This document shows, piece after piece, positions 11,176-22,870 of a stretch of 64,000 nucleotides of DNA. The notes below the pieces were generated by a model. That model was not told where the DNA came from and ran no database searches. It saw only the letters and a list, made by a program, of their open reading frames with translations. The stretch comes from Papaver somniferum (taxonomy: Eukaryota; Streptophyta; Magnoliopsida; Ranunculales; Papaveraceae), in contig NC_039365.1 in NCBI RefSeq assembly GCF_003573695.1, forward strand, positions 82,315,089 through 82,379,088, in the 5' to 3' direction. Position numbers and translations under genes: made by a program. Every line of letters starts with the position of its first letter. Position 1 is the first letter of the stretch.

Positions 11176-11799
11176 GGTAAATAACAGTATTAGTCCTTGA
11201 TACACCTTTGACATCAATCTTTTTTTTTTTTGTAACAGATGCATGAATCACTTGGTCGCAGTTAATGAAGACTGTTCAACATGGATATGACACAGAGACG
11301 ATTACCTTTTGATTAATCTATTTATGGATATCACTAGCGTAAGTTTCTTTATCTTTAAGTTTAGTATCTGTATTATTTGATTTTTATTAGGGAATTCTGT
11401 TGAGACAAATTATTTGGCATTCAAGTGAGCTTTACAAGAAAAACCTTTGCAATTGAACTCTAAACTTTATTTGGAGTATAGTTGACCTTGGTAGTGATGT
11501 GGATGATATTCGGGTTGATGATATGTCATCCTTCAGACACTTTAGGAATAATTTGGTTTTATATGTATTAAATTTAGGGACCCATAAGCTCAAAAAGGTA
11601 GAACTCTCAAGCTTATCACAAGGTTTGCAGAGGTTGATGATTAAAATACATTTGAGTTTCTATGTTTTGTTTATTCAATATGGGTAGCTTTATTGGAGTT
11701 TTTATAGACCATTCAAGTTATATGTGTGCACAAACTGGTGACCTTGTCTTTTCTCATTAATGGCCTGTTTTGTGAGTATGTATGTTGTATTTTCATAAT

Positions 11800-12180
11800 T
11801 TTGTAGATGTGTACACCATTGTCCGTCTCTCCCGAATATATTACATGTTTTGTAAGTAAAAATGTTAGATTTGCTAGGTTTTGGTAGATGTGTACTAGTT
11901 GTACACCATTTTCATGTCTCTTTGATATATGACATGTTTTATGGGAATTAATATTGGATTTTCTAGATTTTTGTAAACGTGTACATATTTGTACACCATT
12001 ATCATGTCTCCCTGATATACGGCATATGGGTATGGATATCGGAATTTCTAGGTTTTTGTATATGTGTACATAGTTGTATACCATTGTCTTGTTTCACTAA
12101 TATATGGCATGTTCTATAGTATGGATGTTGGATGTTCTAGGGTTTTATAAATGTGTACATAGTTGTACATCATTGTCCCG
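11800..12180 (+). repeat. Tandem array, 82-90 bp unit, 5 copies
   Basis: The palindrome recurs near 11809, 11891, 11981, 12063 and 12152. Each copy is followed by CCATTGTCNYGTCTC, then ATATATGACATGTTTT and GGATTTTCTAGGTTTTTGTA. The same unit reappears at 14205-14435 in element II. Confidence 0.8.
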
Positions 12181-12403
12181 TCTCATGTATATATTGCTTA
12201 TTCTGTGTAAGTATTAGAATTATAATTATTTAATAAATCACTGCACTGGGATGTTTTGAAGCCATATTAAGTTTATACAGTTAGGCCCACAGGGATTGTG
12301 TCTCTTTAAGTCAACAACTTTTTACTTTAATCATTTTCTTGCTTTGTTTCTTATGTGGTTGTTGGTGAAAGTTTAATCACTTTTTTTTCAAGCTGCGAAT
12401 TCT

Positions 12404-12545
12404 TATGTTTTATCGTTTTGTCCTTGATGCAGGTTAACTGCGAAACCAAACCTTTACAAATCCGGATATTAACGTATGTTTTATCGTTTTGTCCTTGATG
12501 CAGGTTAACTGCTAAACCAACCACTGCAAATCCGGCTATTAATGA
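12404..12545 (+). repeat. 71-bp tandem duplication covering a splice-acceptor-like site
   Basis: Two copies (12404-12474 and 12475-12545) of TATGTTTTATCGTTTTG, then TCCTTGATGCAG and GTTAACTGCNAAACCAA. Each copy contains a CAG acceptor followed by the same exon-like start. The downstream frame (ANPAINELELGVVDSF) is not recognised. Confidence 0.75.
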
Positions 12546-14204
12546 ACTAGAGCTTGGCGTGGTTGATAGTTTTGTCAATCTATGTAGACTAGAGTGTCTG
12601 TTGGCTACCAAGGATGTTGGATTTTCTGGATTTTTGCAGATGTGTACATAGATGTACACCAGTGTAAATTTAAAAAATTAAAAACTGAAAATTATATAGT
12701 CATAAGGGTACTCTTTTTATAGCTCTCGGAAAGAACTTTCCAAATATATAAAGTTCATAAATTTTGGACGAGCGGTTCAAAAGATAAAATAGTTTTTTAA
12801 TTAATTTTATATTATTTAAAGTTGCTGACATCGTCATGAGTCACTTTGGACTAAACTGTAAATATTTGGACTAAATTGTAAATCATGAAGGTTATTTGTG
12901 TATTTTTCATATTTTAAATATCTTTTGGACTAAATTGTACCTAGTTGAATGGGTGTGGACTAACTAGTATATTTGGATGGGATTTTGGACTAAACCGTAT
13001 TTTTCCCAGTAAAATAATCATAAGCCATAATTAATCTAGAAATTGAATTTTAGTCCCAAAGTTTGTGGGATTTGGACGCTTTAGTCCACTGATCTGAAGC
13101 ACAGTACCCTCTAATCCAAATAAACCTCGCTTGCAACAGTTTAGTCCAAACATGGACGAGTTACTCCAAATCCTACCGATTCAAAAAATATAAGCTTTTT
13201 CGTAATACCCTTAATAACCTTTTAAGCTGTTTCATATATAAAATTCTATTTTGGAAAAAAATTCAATTTTAGATCTAAGAATTTCAGGATAGAGAAACAG
13301 AGGGGGAGACATCGTGTTTTGAACTTTAAGAAGACGACTCTTTTTTTTCCAGGTTAGGAGTTGATCTTTGATTATTGTTTATTGATTTTTCATTGATTCT
13401 GTATCTTTGATCTGCTTCTTTTTTATGTTTGTTTTTCTTTTGATCTTTTGGTTACCGTTTTAATTTGATTTTATTTTTTTTGATCGGTTTCTTATTTCTT
13501 GTTTTCCATTTTTATGATTATTTGATTTTTCTTATTATTTCCGATTAATTTGTTCTCTAGGATTTAGATTTTGTGATAGATCTGTGATCTATTTTTGTTT
13601 ATTTTTTATTTTAGGTTTAATTTGAAGATTAGAGAAATGATTTTGGTAGATTTTTCTAGATCTAATTGTCTTTTTTTTTGTGATATAAGACCTAATTGTT
13701 TCTGCCTTTTTGTGTTTTTCGGGTTCAATTTGAAGAACAATTTTGTGAGTAGATTTCATATGATTTCAATCTTGTTTTGTGGTTTAGAATCAATTAATCG
13801 AAGTTTATTTTGACTGGAATATATTGAATTACATTTTGAACTGTGTAAACGATAAACACTAAGAAGAATCTGAACAACTTTTTATTTATTTTACTGTATT
13901 AAATACACAATTCTTACGTAGTGCTTAATTAGGCTAGATTGAATGTTCGACCATGAATTGTTCTGGTAACTTATTGAGCTAGTTTGGATCATTTAATAGT
14001 CACTACATGCATGAACCTAATTTTTTTACTTTATAATTAAACTCCTTGTTCTACATTTTATTGATAACTCTGTACGCTAGAGGAAGCTAATTATGCCGTA
14101 TGGAGCGGGAGTTCTTGAACTTCTTTGTGATAGAGATAAGTTATTGGTATCATTTTTATAGTCTTTGTTCATTTGGGAAGCAATGCGTAATTGATGTGTA
14201 CATC

Positions 14205-14435
14205 TTTGTTCTCAGGATTTTATTAGATGTGTACATCTTTGTACACCATTGTCCCGCCTTATTGATACATAACATGTTTTATAGGTATGAATGTTGGATT
14301 TTCTGGATTTTTGTAGATGTGTACATAGTTGTACACCATTGTCCTGTCTCGTGGATATATGTTCCATGTTTTACGAGTATGGATGTTGGCTTTTCATGCT
14401 TTTTGTAGATGTGTACATAGTTGTACACAAGTGTT
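14205..14435 (+). repeat. 82-90 bp palindromic unit, 3 copies
   Basis: Three units with GTGTACATAGTTGTACAC or a close variant, at about 14195-14245, 14318 and 14410, in the same 80-90 bp context as 11800-12180. Confidence 0.75.
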
Positions 14436-14748
14436 ATAAATATATGCATTTGGTTTTCAATCCCACCGTGTACCAATCACTTCGGACATGCATTTCAGTT
14501 TAAAAATGAACTTTCAGTCTAAGTTTTATCATAATAAGCTAGAGTTAATTAGACAATAATATAAATTTCGGCATGAAATGTCTAAATGGGAGGGTTCAGG
14601 TTCTTGTTAAAAGGAACTAATATTGTAGTCTACTTTTTTGTTAGTTCAGCTTAACCAACGTAGCTTGTCGTTTTTATACATCTGATACTCATTTAGGAGA
14701 ATTGTTGAAATTCGTATTGTGATTTCCATGGTGTTGACTATTGTGAGT

Positions 14749-16168
14749 TGATAGACACATTTTTGTGTCTAATTTGTCCTCAGTGTTCTGTATTGTTGGT
14801 ACTCGATTTCGTACTTATTATGGTATTTTATGTGTTTGTAGGTATTTTTGGGAAATAAAATTTTTTGGAAAATTCGGCTCGAAAAGTTGCTCGGGGCACC
14901 CCCAGAAAAGTACTAAAGGCACCATAATTTTGGATAAGGCCACCCCAGGGCTCCCATGCTGTTAAAGGCGCCCTTACTCTGGATAGGGGGCACCCCCTTC
15001 TTCTTCATTTGAAAATTATTTTCGGCGGGAAATATTTCATCACCACTGCACGAGATTTTGGGAAAGATTTCTGGGAGATTTTCATGGATATTATGCTGCG
15101 ATTATGTTGTCACTTAATTAATAGGTCGCAGGACGTGTTTTTGGAAGGAAAATAAGGAATAAAATCTGCCCATGAATGGTTATTGCGTTAAACAGGGTAA
15201 CAAATATTCTCGTATTACGCTTGAGTTATAAGAGCATATTACGTGGGATTTAAGAGGATATATTCTCTGAAAATTTGTTTCTATCCAATCCAGAGAGAGT
15301 TTGAAAAGTTGTGGACAATTCAGACGTATATAATAGAGGAAAGGAGAATAAAATCTCCTAAACTTTAATACGATATTTTCTGGTATTTACTCGATAGATT
15401 GATAGTCCTGTGTTGTATTTATAGCTGAGTTTGAAGTCAGATAAGGGGATGGAGCGTTAGGGGGAAGAACAGAATGGAGAGAAATCAAGTTTGAGAAACC
15501 TGTTGCTGCCACTGATGAACACGAAGAACATAAGACGCTTGTAGACAGTCGTTCATGCTACAGTGACAATGACACATTAATTGTATCGTTCTTTGTAACA
15601 GTTAGTTTGTAACAAGTATAATTGTTACAAATCCGGTTTTTCATCATTTCTCCCCTTTTCATCATTTGTAAACCATTTTTGAGCATAAATAAATTCTTTG
15701 AGAGGGTTTTCAACATGATGAGCTAGACCCCATTACTGGGACAACGGAGGAAGTAACTTTTCATGATTGTGGTAAATGAATTAACTCTTTTATTGACTTT
15801 TTGCATAGATTTAATTGTGTTGTGATTTCTATTAATTACTTGTTATTTTGTCTGATGTCGCATGCTTAGTTTTAATTACTTTTGATGCGTTATGCTTACA
15901 ACTTACAAATAATGTTTAATGAAATCTATTTTTGGGGAAGAATTAGAGTCACAATTTCTTTTATTTGAGCTATATTGTCTAGAGTTAATTGATGAACCAC
16001 AAGAATATGAAAAGTAGTGAAATCCTGCGTCTCAGTGTCTCTTCATCTTGGTACCATAATTTGTATATTTTTGTTAGTTTAAGTATTTTTGGTTATTTAA
16101 TTCTTAAAATCAATCTCATCAAGTCCGAGTGAACGACAACCTTTTTAACACTATATAAAATTCGATCA
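14749..16168 (+). mobile_element. Solo LTR of the LARD family, about 1420 bp
   Basis: Starts TGATAGACACATTTTTGTGT, the same start as the LTRs at 48947 and (minus strand) 31252, and follows them to the AAGTCCGAGT end region. It ends in CA at 16168 and no internal region follows. Flanks are TGAGT (14744-14748) and TGAGC (16169-16173), a 4/5 match for an aged 5-bp target duplication. Best explained as LTR-LTR recombination. Confidence 0.75.
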
Positions 16169-16454
16169 TGAGCCCAAATCAGTATAATAAAATTGGGACC
16201 AGGTAGCTCTTGCTGTCCTTCGAACGTTTTTGGTGAGGTGATTACATGTACATGTATAGTTGCTTCTCCCAGCACAATAGTTATTGGTATTCCATCTTCT
16301 GACTGGCTGTTATATTTATACTTCAAGTACTTTCCAAAATTTCAAGTTTGGGTACAACGCCGCAACTGGTAAATAGGAGAATTTGATGGCATCTATGTGA
16401 TGTGATACTTTAAACACTTTCCTTTCCAGTTTGTGCATATTTTATTATTGAATT

Positions 16455-17045
16455 GTTAACGTGTACAAAGTTGTACACATATTGGTCGTTAATGTGTACA
16501 TAGTTGTATACCTGTTGATGTTTAATGTTCACATAGTTAGTACACTTGTTGACTGTTAATGTGTGAGACTGTCTCATTTTGAATCTGATTTCCTTGATTT
16601 TTACGATGTTGACTTGTTTTTGAATAAGTGATATATGCCTAGAGTTCCTTCAATGAAAGAGAGCTATGATCCTTCATGAACAAGCTGAACTTGTGTGATA
16701 TCCTTATTGTTATTTTCATAGATATCATTCATATTCTTCCTTTTTTGATAAATTAGATGTGTACATATTGATACACCTATGATATAAGTGTAAATTGTTG
16801 TACACATGTGACAGAAATTACATGTGTGCATAATATTCCACTATAGGGATCTTAATCAAATTTTGGTGAACAATGATTTTTTTCATTTCTTGGATGTTGA
16901 ATCAGTTCTTGGATGTCGAATCAGTGATGCTATGAGTCACTGACCGTTGGTTATTACAGAAATTACATATGTACATATTAGTACACTTATAATGTTAGTG
17001 TACATTGTTGTACACATGTGACACAAATTACATGTGTATATAACA
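16455..17045 (+). repeat. Palindromic GTGTACA repeats
   Basis: Clusters at about 16455-16565 (33-bp context) and 16755-17045, the latter with two copies of an ACAGAAATTACATGTGTNCATA unit. Several copies are decayed to one arm. Confidence 0.65.
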
Positions 17046-17597
17046 ACGCACCCTTTATAGATCTAACTCAAAGTGTGAATAATGTCGTGCTTTCTTTCGT
17101 TCTGGCCTACTATTGGTCATGCAGATTTATGGGGTTAAAACACCAGTAAAGAGCTTTCTGCCCCGTTAAGGAACTCATATAGACGTAATGTAAATAAGTT
17201 GTTGGATATTTTTTGGAAGATGGTGCTGAGGGTAAAACGTCGGATGATTTTACAAGGTAAAAATATGTAAACAAGTTGTTTGACAACTTTCCGTACTAGT
17301 AATTTTATCCAAGGATAATTTTAAATGATTGATCATTTCAACTAGAATTGCAGTTGTTTGTGAAGTTCAGGAAACATATTTACCTTGTAAAACATATCAT
17401 TACCATTACTTTCAACTACTATGGATTGTTTATACGTGTGTTCATTCTTTCTAGGAAGATTGGAAATGCTCTAGTAGCAATTTAGCATATAGTGAGCAGG
17501 TTTTAAACAACCACCAAGTTATGTATTTCTTTACACTGTAATTATATCAGCGATGGAAGTTGCATTCCTAAGTCGATGTCTTGGAATGTTATTGCAG

Positions 17598-17847
17598 ATG
17601 TGTGGCAAAAATTAACAAAATGAACCATGGTGATGTCATTGCTGATGATTTAGAGACATGTGACACAATGATTTGTTCATTCCACCTTCTTTTGTAGTTG
17701 GCATCTCAAGAAAAGAGATTCTTTGCAAGTACTTTAAAACTTCTGGTTTTGAGTTTGGATAACAATTGTGATATTTTTATTGTGCAGGCCAAGGCTATGC
17801 AGGATCCAGAGATTCAGAACATTCTATCCGATGTAGTCATGAGAGAG
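17598..17847 (+). pseudogene. HOP/STI1 co-chaperone gene fragment (two exons)
   Basis: Exon 17788-17847 has clean borders (TTGTGCAG before, GTATGT after) and encodes AKAMQDPEIQNILSD then VVMRE, matching the start of the C-terminal DP2/STI1 domain of plant Hsp70-Hsp90 organising protein. The preceding exon-like piece from 17598 (after ATTGCAG) encodes CVAKINKMNHGDVIADDLE, which fits the end of the TPR2B region that precedes it in HOP. The order is therefore right. The donor of the first piece is decayed, and the usual proline in the DPVM motif is Val. The rest of the gene is absent. Inferred: captured fragment in element II. Confidence 0.75.
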
Positions 17848-18079
17848 GTATGTGAACCATCAGTAGTTCATCTAACTTCAAACTTAACTGAAGTTACTCA
17901 TCATTTTCTAGATTTGTATTTAACATGCTAGATGATCTCAATTGGCTCGTATAAATTCACATCTAGTTTATTGATATCGGACCTTAGGCATCTGGATACT
18001 AATAGATGCTAAGTGAGACAAAAAATGTAGCACATAATATTCTCTGAGATAATATTTTTATAGACATAGGAGCTTGTTG

Positions 18080-18195
18080 TGGTGTGTACATTATTGTACA
18101 CATGATGCTGTTAATGTGTACATATTTATACACTTGTTGATTAACACGCACCTGTTAATGTGTACATATTTATACACCTGCTGTTAATTTTTTAA
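18080..18195 (+). repeat. Palindromic GTGTACA repeats, 33-bp context
   Basis: Three units with TGTTAATGTGTACATATTTA spacing, matching the 10216-11175 clusters. Two further isolated palindromes lie at 18740-18830. Confidence 0.65.
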
Positions 18196-18521
18196 TTGGT
18201 GATGACAGGTTAACACGCACCATATACGATGGATCTGACAAGGTCATAGGCAAGCCTTGCGAGGAAGATTAGGTAATGATATTTCATTTTGTTTATTAAG
18301 TCTTTTTTGCTTTCATACTGGTTTAGCTGATACTTCTATTTTGTTTCTTGCAACCAAACTTTTTTTTAAAAAAATTATTTTTCCAAAGATCAAATCTATG
18401 TTGTTTTTTGTTTTCATCTTCCAAGGTTCTTTGTTTTTGTTGATTGGAGTTACTAATGATTACTTAACCGATTTGAGTTCTAAATACTTACTTTTGTTTT
18501 TTGTTTTTGGTGTATAATACT

Positions 18522-18634
18522 TTTAAGGATTGTGTTCATCCAAATAAGCAACAAATGATGCAATTAAATAGAGATTTAGGTCTCGAACCTCGCCAGATTA
18601 ATTCTGGTTTCAGAACAGAAGGACCCAGATGAAG
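18522..18634 (+). pseudogene. HD-Zip (class IV-like) homeodomain exon fragment
   Basis: The 113-bp exon encodes FKDCVHPNKQQMMQLNRDL, then GLEPRQIN. After a one-base shift it encodes FWFQNRRTQMK, the DNA-recognition helix 3 of a homeodomain. It ends at AAG/GTAAAC, the position where HD-Zip IV genes have an exon border before the leucine zipper. The expected exon is 114 bp, so one base was lost. The leucine zipper and START domain are absent. A class III HD-Zip origin is less likely because of the TQMK ending. Confidence 0.8.
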
Positions 18635-19617
18635 GTAAACCATGCTCACTCTGTTTGATAAAAAATTTCTTCTTTCACTTTTTAGTTAAGAATGACTGAA
18701 ACTTCCTATGATTAGGTACAACATGAACGAGCAGATAATAGTGTACATAATTGTATGCACATGTTATGTTATTTAGGTGTACGTAGTTGTCCGTATATTG
18801 ATTATTAGGTGTACATAGATGTACACTTGCAGAGCTATATTTTATGTATACGAACCCAAAATTAGAGAAAGCATTAATGTGTACAGGTGCTTAATTTTTT
18901 ATCCGTAATAGTAGGCTTTGAAATTCGATCTCCAAAATGAATTTTGACTGTTGTAATTGTTCGCATGGTTCAAGCAGATTAAAGGTGCTTCCTTTGAGCT
19001 GTTCAAGGAAATTCCCATTAGAGTTTCCGGTTTCACAGTACTTGGTATATTCACCCATATAAAAGTGCACTTCTTTTGTAATGGTAGAGCGCCCAAGCCT
19101 ATCACAAGGTTTGCGGAGGTTCATGGTTCAAATCTATTTGAGTTTTCATGTTATGTGTTTTTAATATGGATAGTGTTATAGAAGGACGATTCAAGTTGTA
19201 TATGGTGTGCAAACTGGTGCACCTTGTCTTGTCTTTGGATTTTTTTGGATTTTTGTAGATGTATACATGTTTGTACACAAGGTAAACTAAGTTTTTTTTA
19301 AATGAGAATTATATAGTCATATGGGTACTCTTTTTGTATCTCTCGGAAAGAGTTTTCCGAATATATAAAGTTTTCAAATTTTAGACAAACGGTTCGAAAG
19401 ATAAATTGTTTTTTTTATATATATTATTTAAAACTGCTGACATCGTCATGAGTCATATATGACTAAACTGTAAATATTTGGACTAAATTGTAAGTAAGGA
19501 AGGTTATATGTATATTTTCCATATCTTAAATAACTTTTGGACTAAATTGTACCTAGTTGAATGGGTATGGACTAATTAGTATATATGGATGAGATTTTGG
19601 ATCAAACCGTATTTTTT

Positions 19618-19985
19618 CCTTTTTTAATTGATATATGCACGTCCATGTCATGCCAACTTTCCAGGGCTGAAAACTTGAAAACAATCACCGCCATTACCAT
19701 TCTGTTTTCCTCATCCTCTACTTCTTCTTCATTTCTTAAGATATTTTTATTTTACATAACCCATTCTTTAGGCTCAACTTTCTCACAAGCACTCTTTATT
19801 CTCTCTCATGAAAGTTAATGAAAAAATGAACAACATCCAATGAACAATTAAAGATGAGATTGCAGATTTAGTGAAACTTTAAATATCTCTACTTCCTTAT
19901 CAAATGAAAATTATTGGCCCAAAATTCTTTGTACAGAGGAAAACATTATCTTTTTTATTGATGTTATTGATGATGACAAAAATAA
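19618..19985. other. No gene seen; flank between element II and E1
   Basis: AT-rich sequence with a TCTTCTTCATTTC tract. It may be the only non-element sequence in this part of the window. The five bases before E1 are AATAA. Confidence 0.4.
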
Positions 19986-21409
19986 TGAAAATACTAGGAT
20001 ACCCCAATATACCACAATCTTAAACTTTTCCACCTATAAGTCCTCTTACCGAAAGTGATTGTTTATGGACTGAATCGAGACAATACAACGAATCGGTATT
20101 CACACTTTGTGTGATCGTCTATGGATACGAGATCGAGACAATACAACAATCAAAGTGTGATTACTTGATAATAGGTTCGGACTTAACCAAACTCTATAGG
20201 ATAAAGTAATACTGAGTTAATGTTTGTGTATTTTACTTTAAATTATAATAACAACAATTATAATTGCGGAAAACAAAAGTAAATGACACAGCAAGATTTT
20301 GTTAACGAGGAAACCGCAAATGCAGAAAAACCCCGGGACCTAGTCCAGAATTGAATACTCTCATAATTAAGCCGCTATACAAAATCAAACCAACTTCTTA
20401 TAGTTGAGACCAAGCAACTAAACCTATAGTTCACCTAGTTTCTTCAGTATCCTTGCGCTTCCGACATTCGATAAGTGCATGCACTGGAACAATTCCTTTG
20501 GTTCGTATTCTAAACAGTAAAGGAACAACAAATCTGTTCGGTAACAACTCTATTCAATCTCAGTGATATGAGTTAGACAAAGGCTTTTCTGTTCAATCCA
20601 ATAAACTCCTTTGTCAGTTTTAGATCTATCTATCCAAGAACTACCAAAGTAGCAGAGTTTAGATTTTGCAATCAAAAATAGAATCTACCAAGATGCTATG
20701 GTGATGCCGATCTACGCAACTAATCAATCAAATCTATCAAGGATAAACCGATTATAGTTGGATCCCAGCCGATCAAGTTTTGTGCACACCAAAGATTATG
20801 AAACCAATAAGAAATCTTCTCTGTCTTCAAATCTTATTTAATCTTCAATAAACACCTGCACACCACAACTTGAATCTCTTGTGATCAATCACGCACAGAA
20901 AGGAGTCTGTTAACAATGGATTATCACAAGACATCTTTAGATATACAAACAGTTCTAAGTATCCCGTCGACACTTCGATCTAGTTTGAGTGAATCTTATA
21001 TCAAAAGAGAAGATTCTCAAGAATAAACAAACTAGGTGCAATTAGAGATGCACATGAGCCGGTACAGTCCGGTTTTCTGTTAGAACCGGTACCTGTACAC
21101 GGAGTTGACCGGTTCTTCAATTTGAGGACCGGTACCTGTACCTGGACTTGTACCTGTCCTGGTAAGACCGGCCCGGTTCCACTCCGGTACCGGTTTTTTA
21201 CCTGAATTTTGAAACACACGGTAATATAGTATGTATGACAGTAAAGTAACAAGCTAAGAGTCTAAGACTAAGTTCAACATTACAAAGTTCAAAATAACAA
21301 AGGTTTAAAACATCACAACATCAATGTATCACACACTTAAGTTCAAAGTTCAACATTAACATAATACTAAAAACAACATATAATCCCTTGTCTACCTTCC
21401 TGTAACCCT

Positions 21410-21682
21410 GTTAGGATTTCTAAGGCATATCTTCAAATACTTTCGTAATCCAGCAGTTCCATGTACGACAGTTTCAGCAGCATATAATCCCTTGCAATGA
21501 TGACATTGAGCTTGAGTGTCATTTATCCTTGTCATCTCCAATCAAACTCCAGATCTCACTTTGACATGATTCTTTTTGTTGTCACCAACTTCAGTTGTAC
21601 TTGTTGGTGTAGGGTCAACTCCATCTGTGTTAGATGCAGTTTGAGAGGGTGATCCAACTTATGGTGATTTCCGCTTCCCCAT
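21410..21682 (-). pseudogene. hAT transposase N-terminus with BED zinc finger, broken
   Basis: Starts at ATG 21682-21680 with MGKRKSP, then a stop, a low-complexity Thr/Asp/Ser linker and a second stop. Then comes AQCHHCKGLY, HGTAGLRKYLKIC: the C-X2-C and H-X5-C ligand pattern of a BED-type finger used by Ac/Tag-like transposases. Nothing of the rest of the transposase is visible to the left. Confidence 0.75.
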
Positions 21683-22464
21683 TTAGCACCTCAAAGGCCT
21701 GCAAGAGAACATATGCAGCATATTAACCTTCAAGACTTCAAGCACTAGTATACTAGTTTAAATTAAACCGAGGCCTGCAATAGAACATAATGATGAACAG
21801 GATTCCAGACAGTATTATCGAAACTAAACTGAGTCTAGGTGTTTATCCACCACTGTCGGTCTAATTGCAGGTAAACATACAATCAATCTCTTTTGCATTA
21901 TGAACTAGTGAAGCTAAACAGCTAAACCTAGCTTATGTGAACATGAGATTCCTGTAGATTCTGTTAATTGGTCTACTTTCTCCATTAGGGTATCTTAGTA
22001 ATACTAATACCAACAACATACTGCATGAAAGTAATATATTCAAAATTTTAAAGCAGATATAAAATAAAACATTGAAAGAAAGGAGAACAAAAACAATTGA
22101 TGTGTGTTTTAACATGAATGAAAGTAGGAATTTTAACGAATTCACTATCCCAAATTATTTTAAGCAGGTAAATAATGCAGGGGACAATGGATCAATACTA
22201 AAAATCAGTGAGGAGGCTATGAAAGGCTTGAAATTTCGATATGGTGATGTAAGGATATGTCTCATCATTTTTCAGTTCCTAAACTATACAGGGTACATCT
22301 GATACAACACAGTATTATATCTATTATTACCAAAAATGCTTTTACAATAACTCAACAACACAAAGATCACTTTCCAGCACTTACAACAACACTTACATGA
22401 AACCATATCAGATCTCTTATCAAATCTCTTATAAGATCAATTAAAATGGGTGAAGAAGCCTCAC

Positions 22465-22572
22465 CAGTAACGATAGAAATCTAGATGGGAGCTGCTTCAA
22501 GAATACAACCCTTTTACCCTTGAACCTTCCATCTAAGATAATCAAAACTGTTCCAGGAGTAATACTTGCCCT
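22465..22572 (-). pseudogene. Ribosomal protein L6 exon fragment inside the hAT element
   Basis: 36 open codons: [13 protein letters not shown], then [14 protein letters not shown], the conserved core of eukaryotic 60S protein L6 (eL6). It is bordered by an AAAAATTAG acceptor and a CTG/GTGAGG donor, so it keeps exon-intron structure. The C-terminal continuation of the core has drifted (SRFLSLL in place of the usual Gly-Leu-Leu-Leu-Val stretch) and an Ala-Gly pair is Asp-Gly. No other L6 exon was found. Same strand as the BED finger and upstream of it. Confidence 0.75.
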
Positions 22573-22705
22573 AATTTTTACCATAAATGAAAAACAAATC
22601 AGAACATATCTCAGCAACAACAGTCACAAACAATGATGATTCATGAATTTGTACCAACAGGCAACAAATACCCATTTAAATCAACCAACACAACACAAGA
22701 TAAAA

Positions 22706-22870
22706 ACCTTAATTCAATCTCAAATCAAACCCTAATTCAATTTCAAATCAAACCCTAATTCAATCTTAGATTCTTAATAGTAACAGAACAATCGTTAGTT
22801 TATTCCTAAATCGATTTCAAATCCCAGTATCAGTGTATCACACGATTCAAAGTTTCAAACCCTAGTTTAT
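22706..22870 (-). promoter_or_regulatory. Intron or leader with telo-box-like motifs
   Basis: AAACCCTAA occurs at about 22728 and 22750, with related copies near 22858, in a threefold AATTCAATYTCAAATCAAACC repeat. Telo boxes are typical of plant ribosomal protein gene promoters and first introns. This supports capture of the L6 5' region along with its exon; inference only. Confidence 0.3.

Larger units (their letters stand above)
7898..13012 (+). mobile_element. Element I: unclassified TIR-like element with exon pieces
   Basis: The left end reads GAAATTGACGTTTAGTCCC. The right end (about 12660-13012) contains repeated GGACTAAA and, in reverse complement, reads GGGAAAAATACGGTTTAGTCC, giving a loose terminal inverted repeat with TTTAGTCC subrepeats. 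The right 370 bp is repeated at the right end of element II (19240-19617), and the left end resembles 13028 onward. Contents: host exon fragment, unrecognised exon-like pieces and arrays of a GTGTACA palindrome. A MULE (Mutator-like) carrying gene fragments is the best fit, but no transposase and no convincing target duplication were seen. Confidence 0.5.
13028..19617 (+). mobile_element. Element II: second copy of the element I type, carries HOP and HD-Zip exons
   Basis: The left end GAAATTGAATTTTAGTCCC and the right end (19240-19617) match element I. Internal stretches are also shared: 16390-16490 with 10885-10985, and 19080-19230 with 11590-11750. It contains a later solo LTR (14749-16168), palindrome clusters and two unrelated host gene fragments. 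It lies directly beside element I in the same orientation, separated by about 15 bp. Confidence 0.5.
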
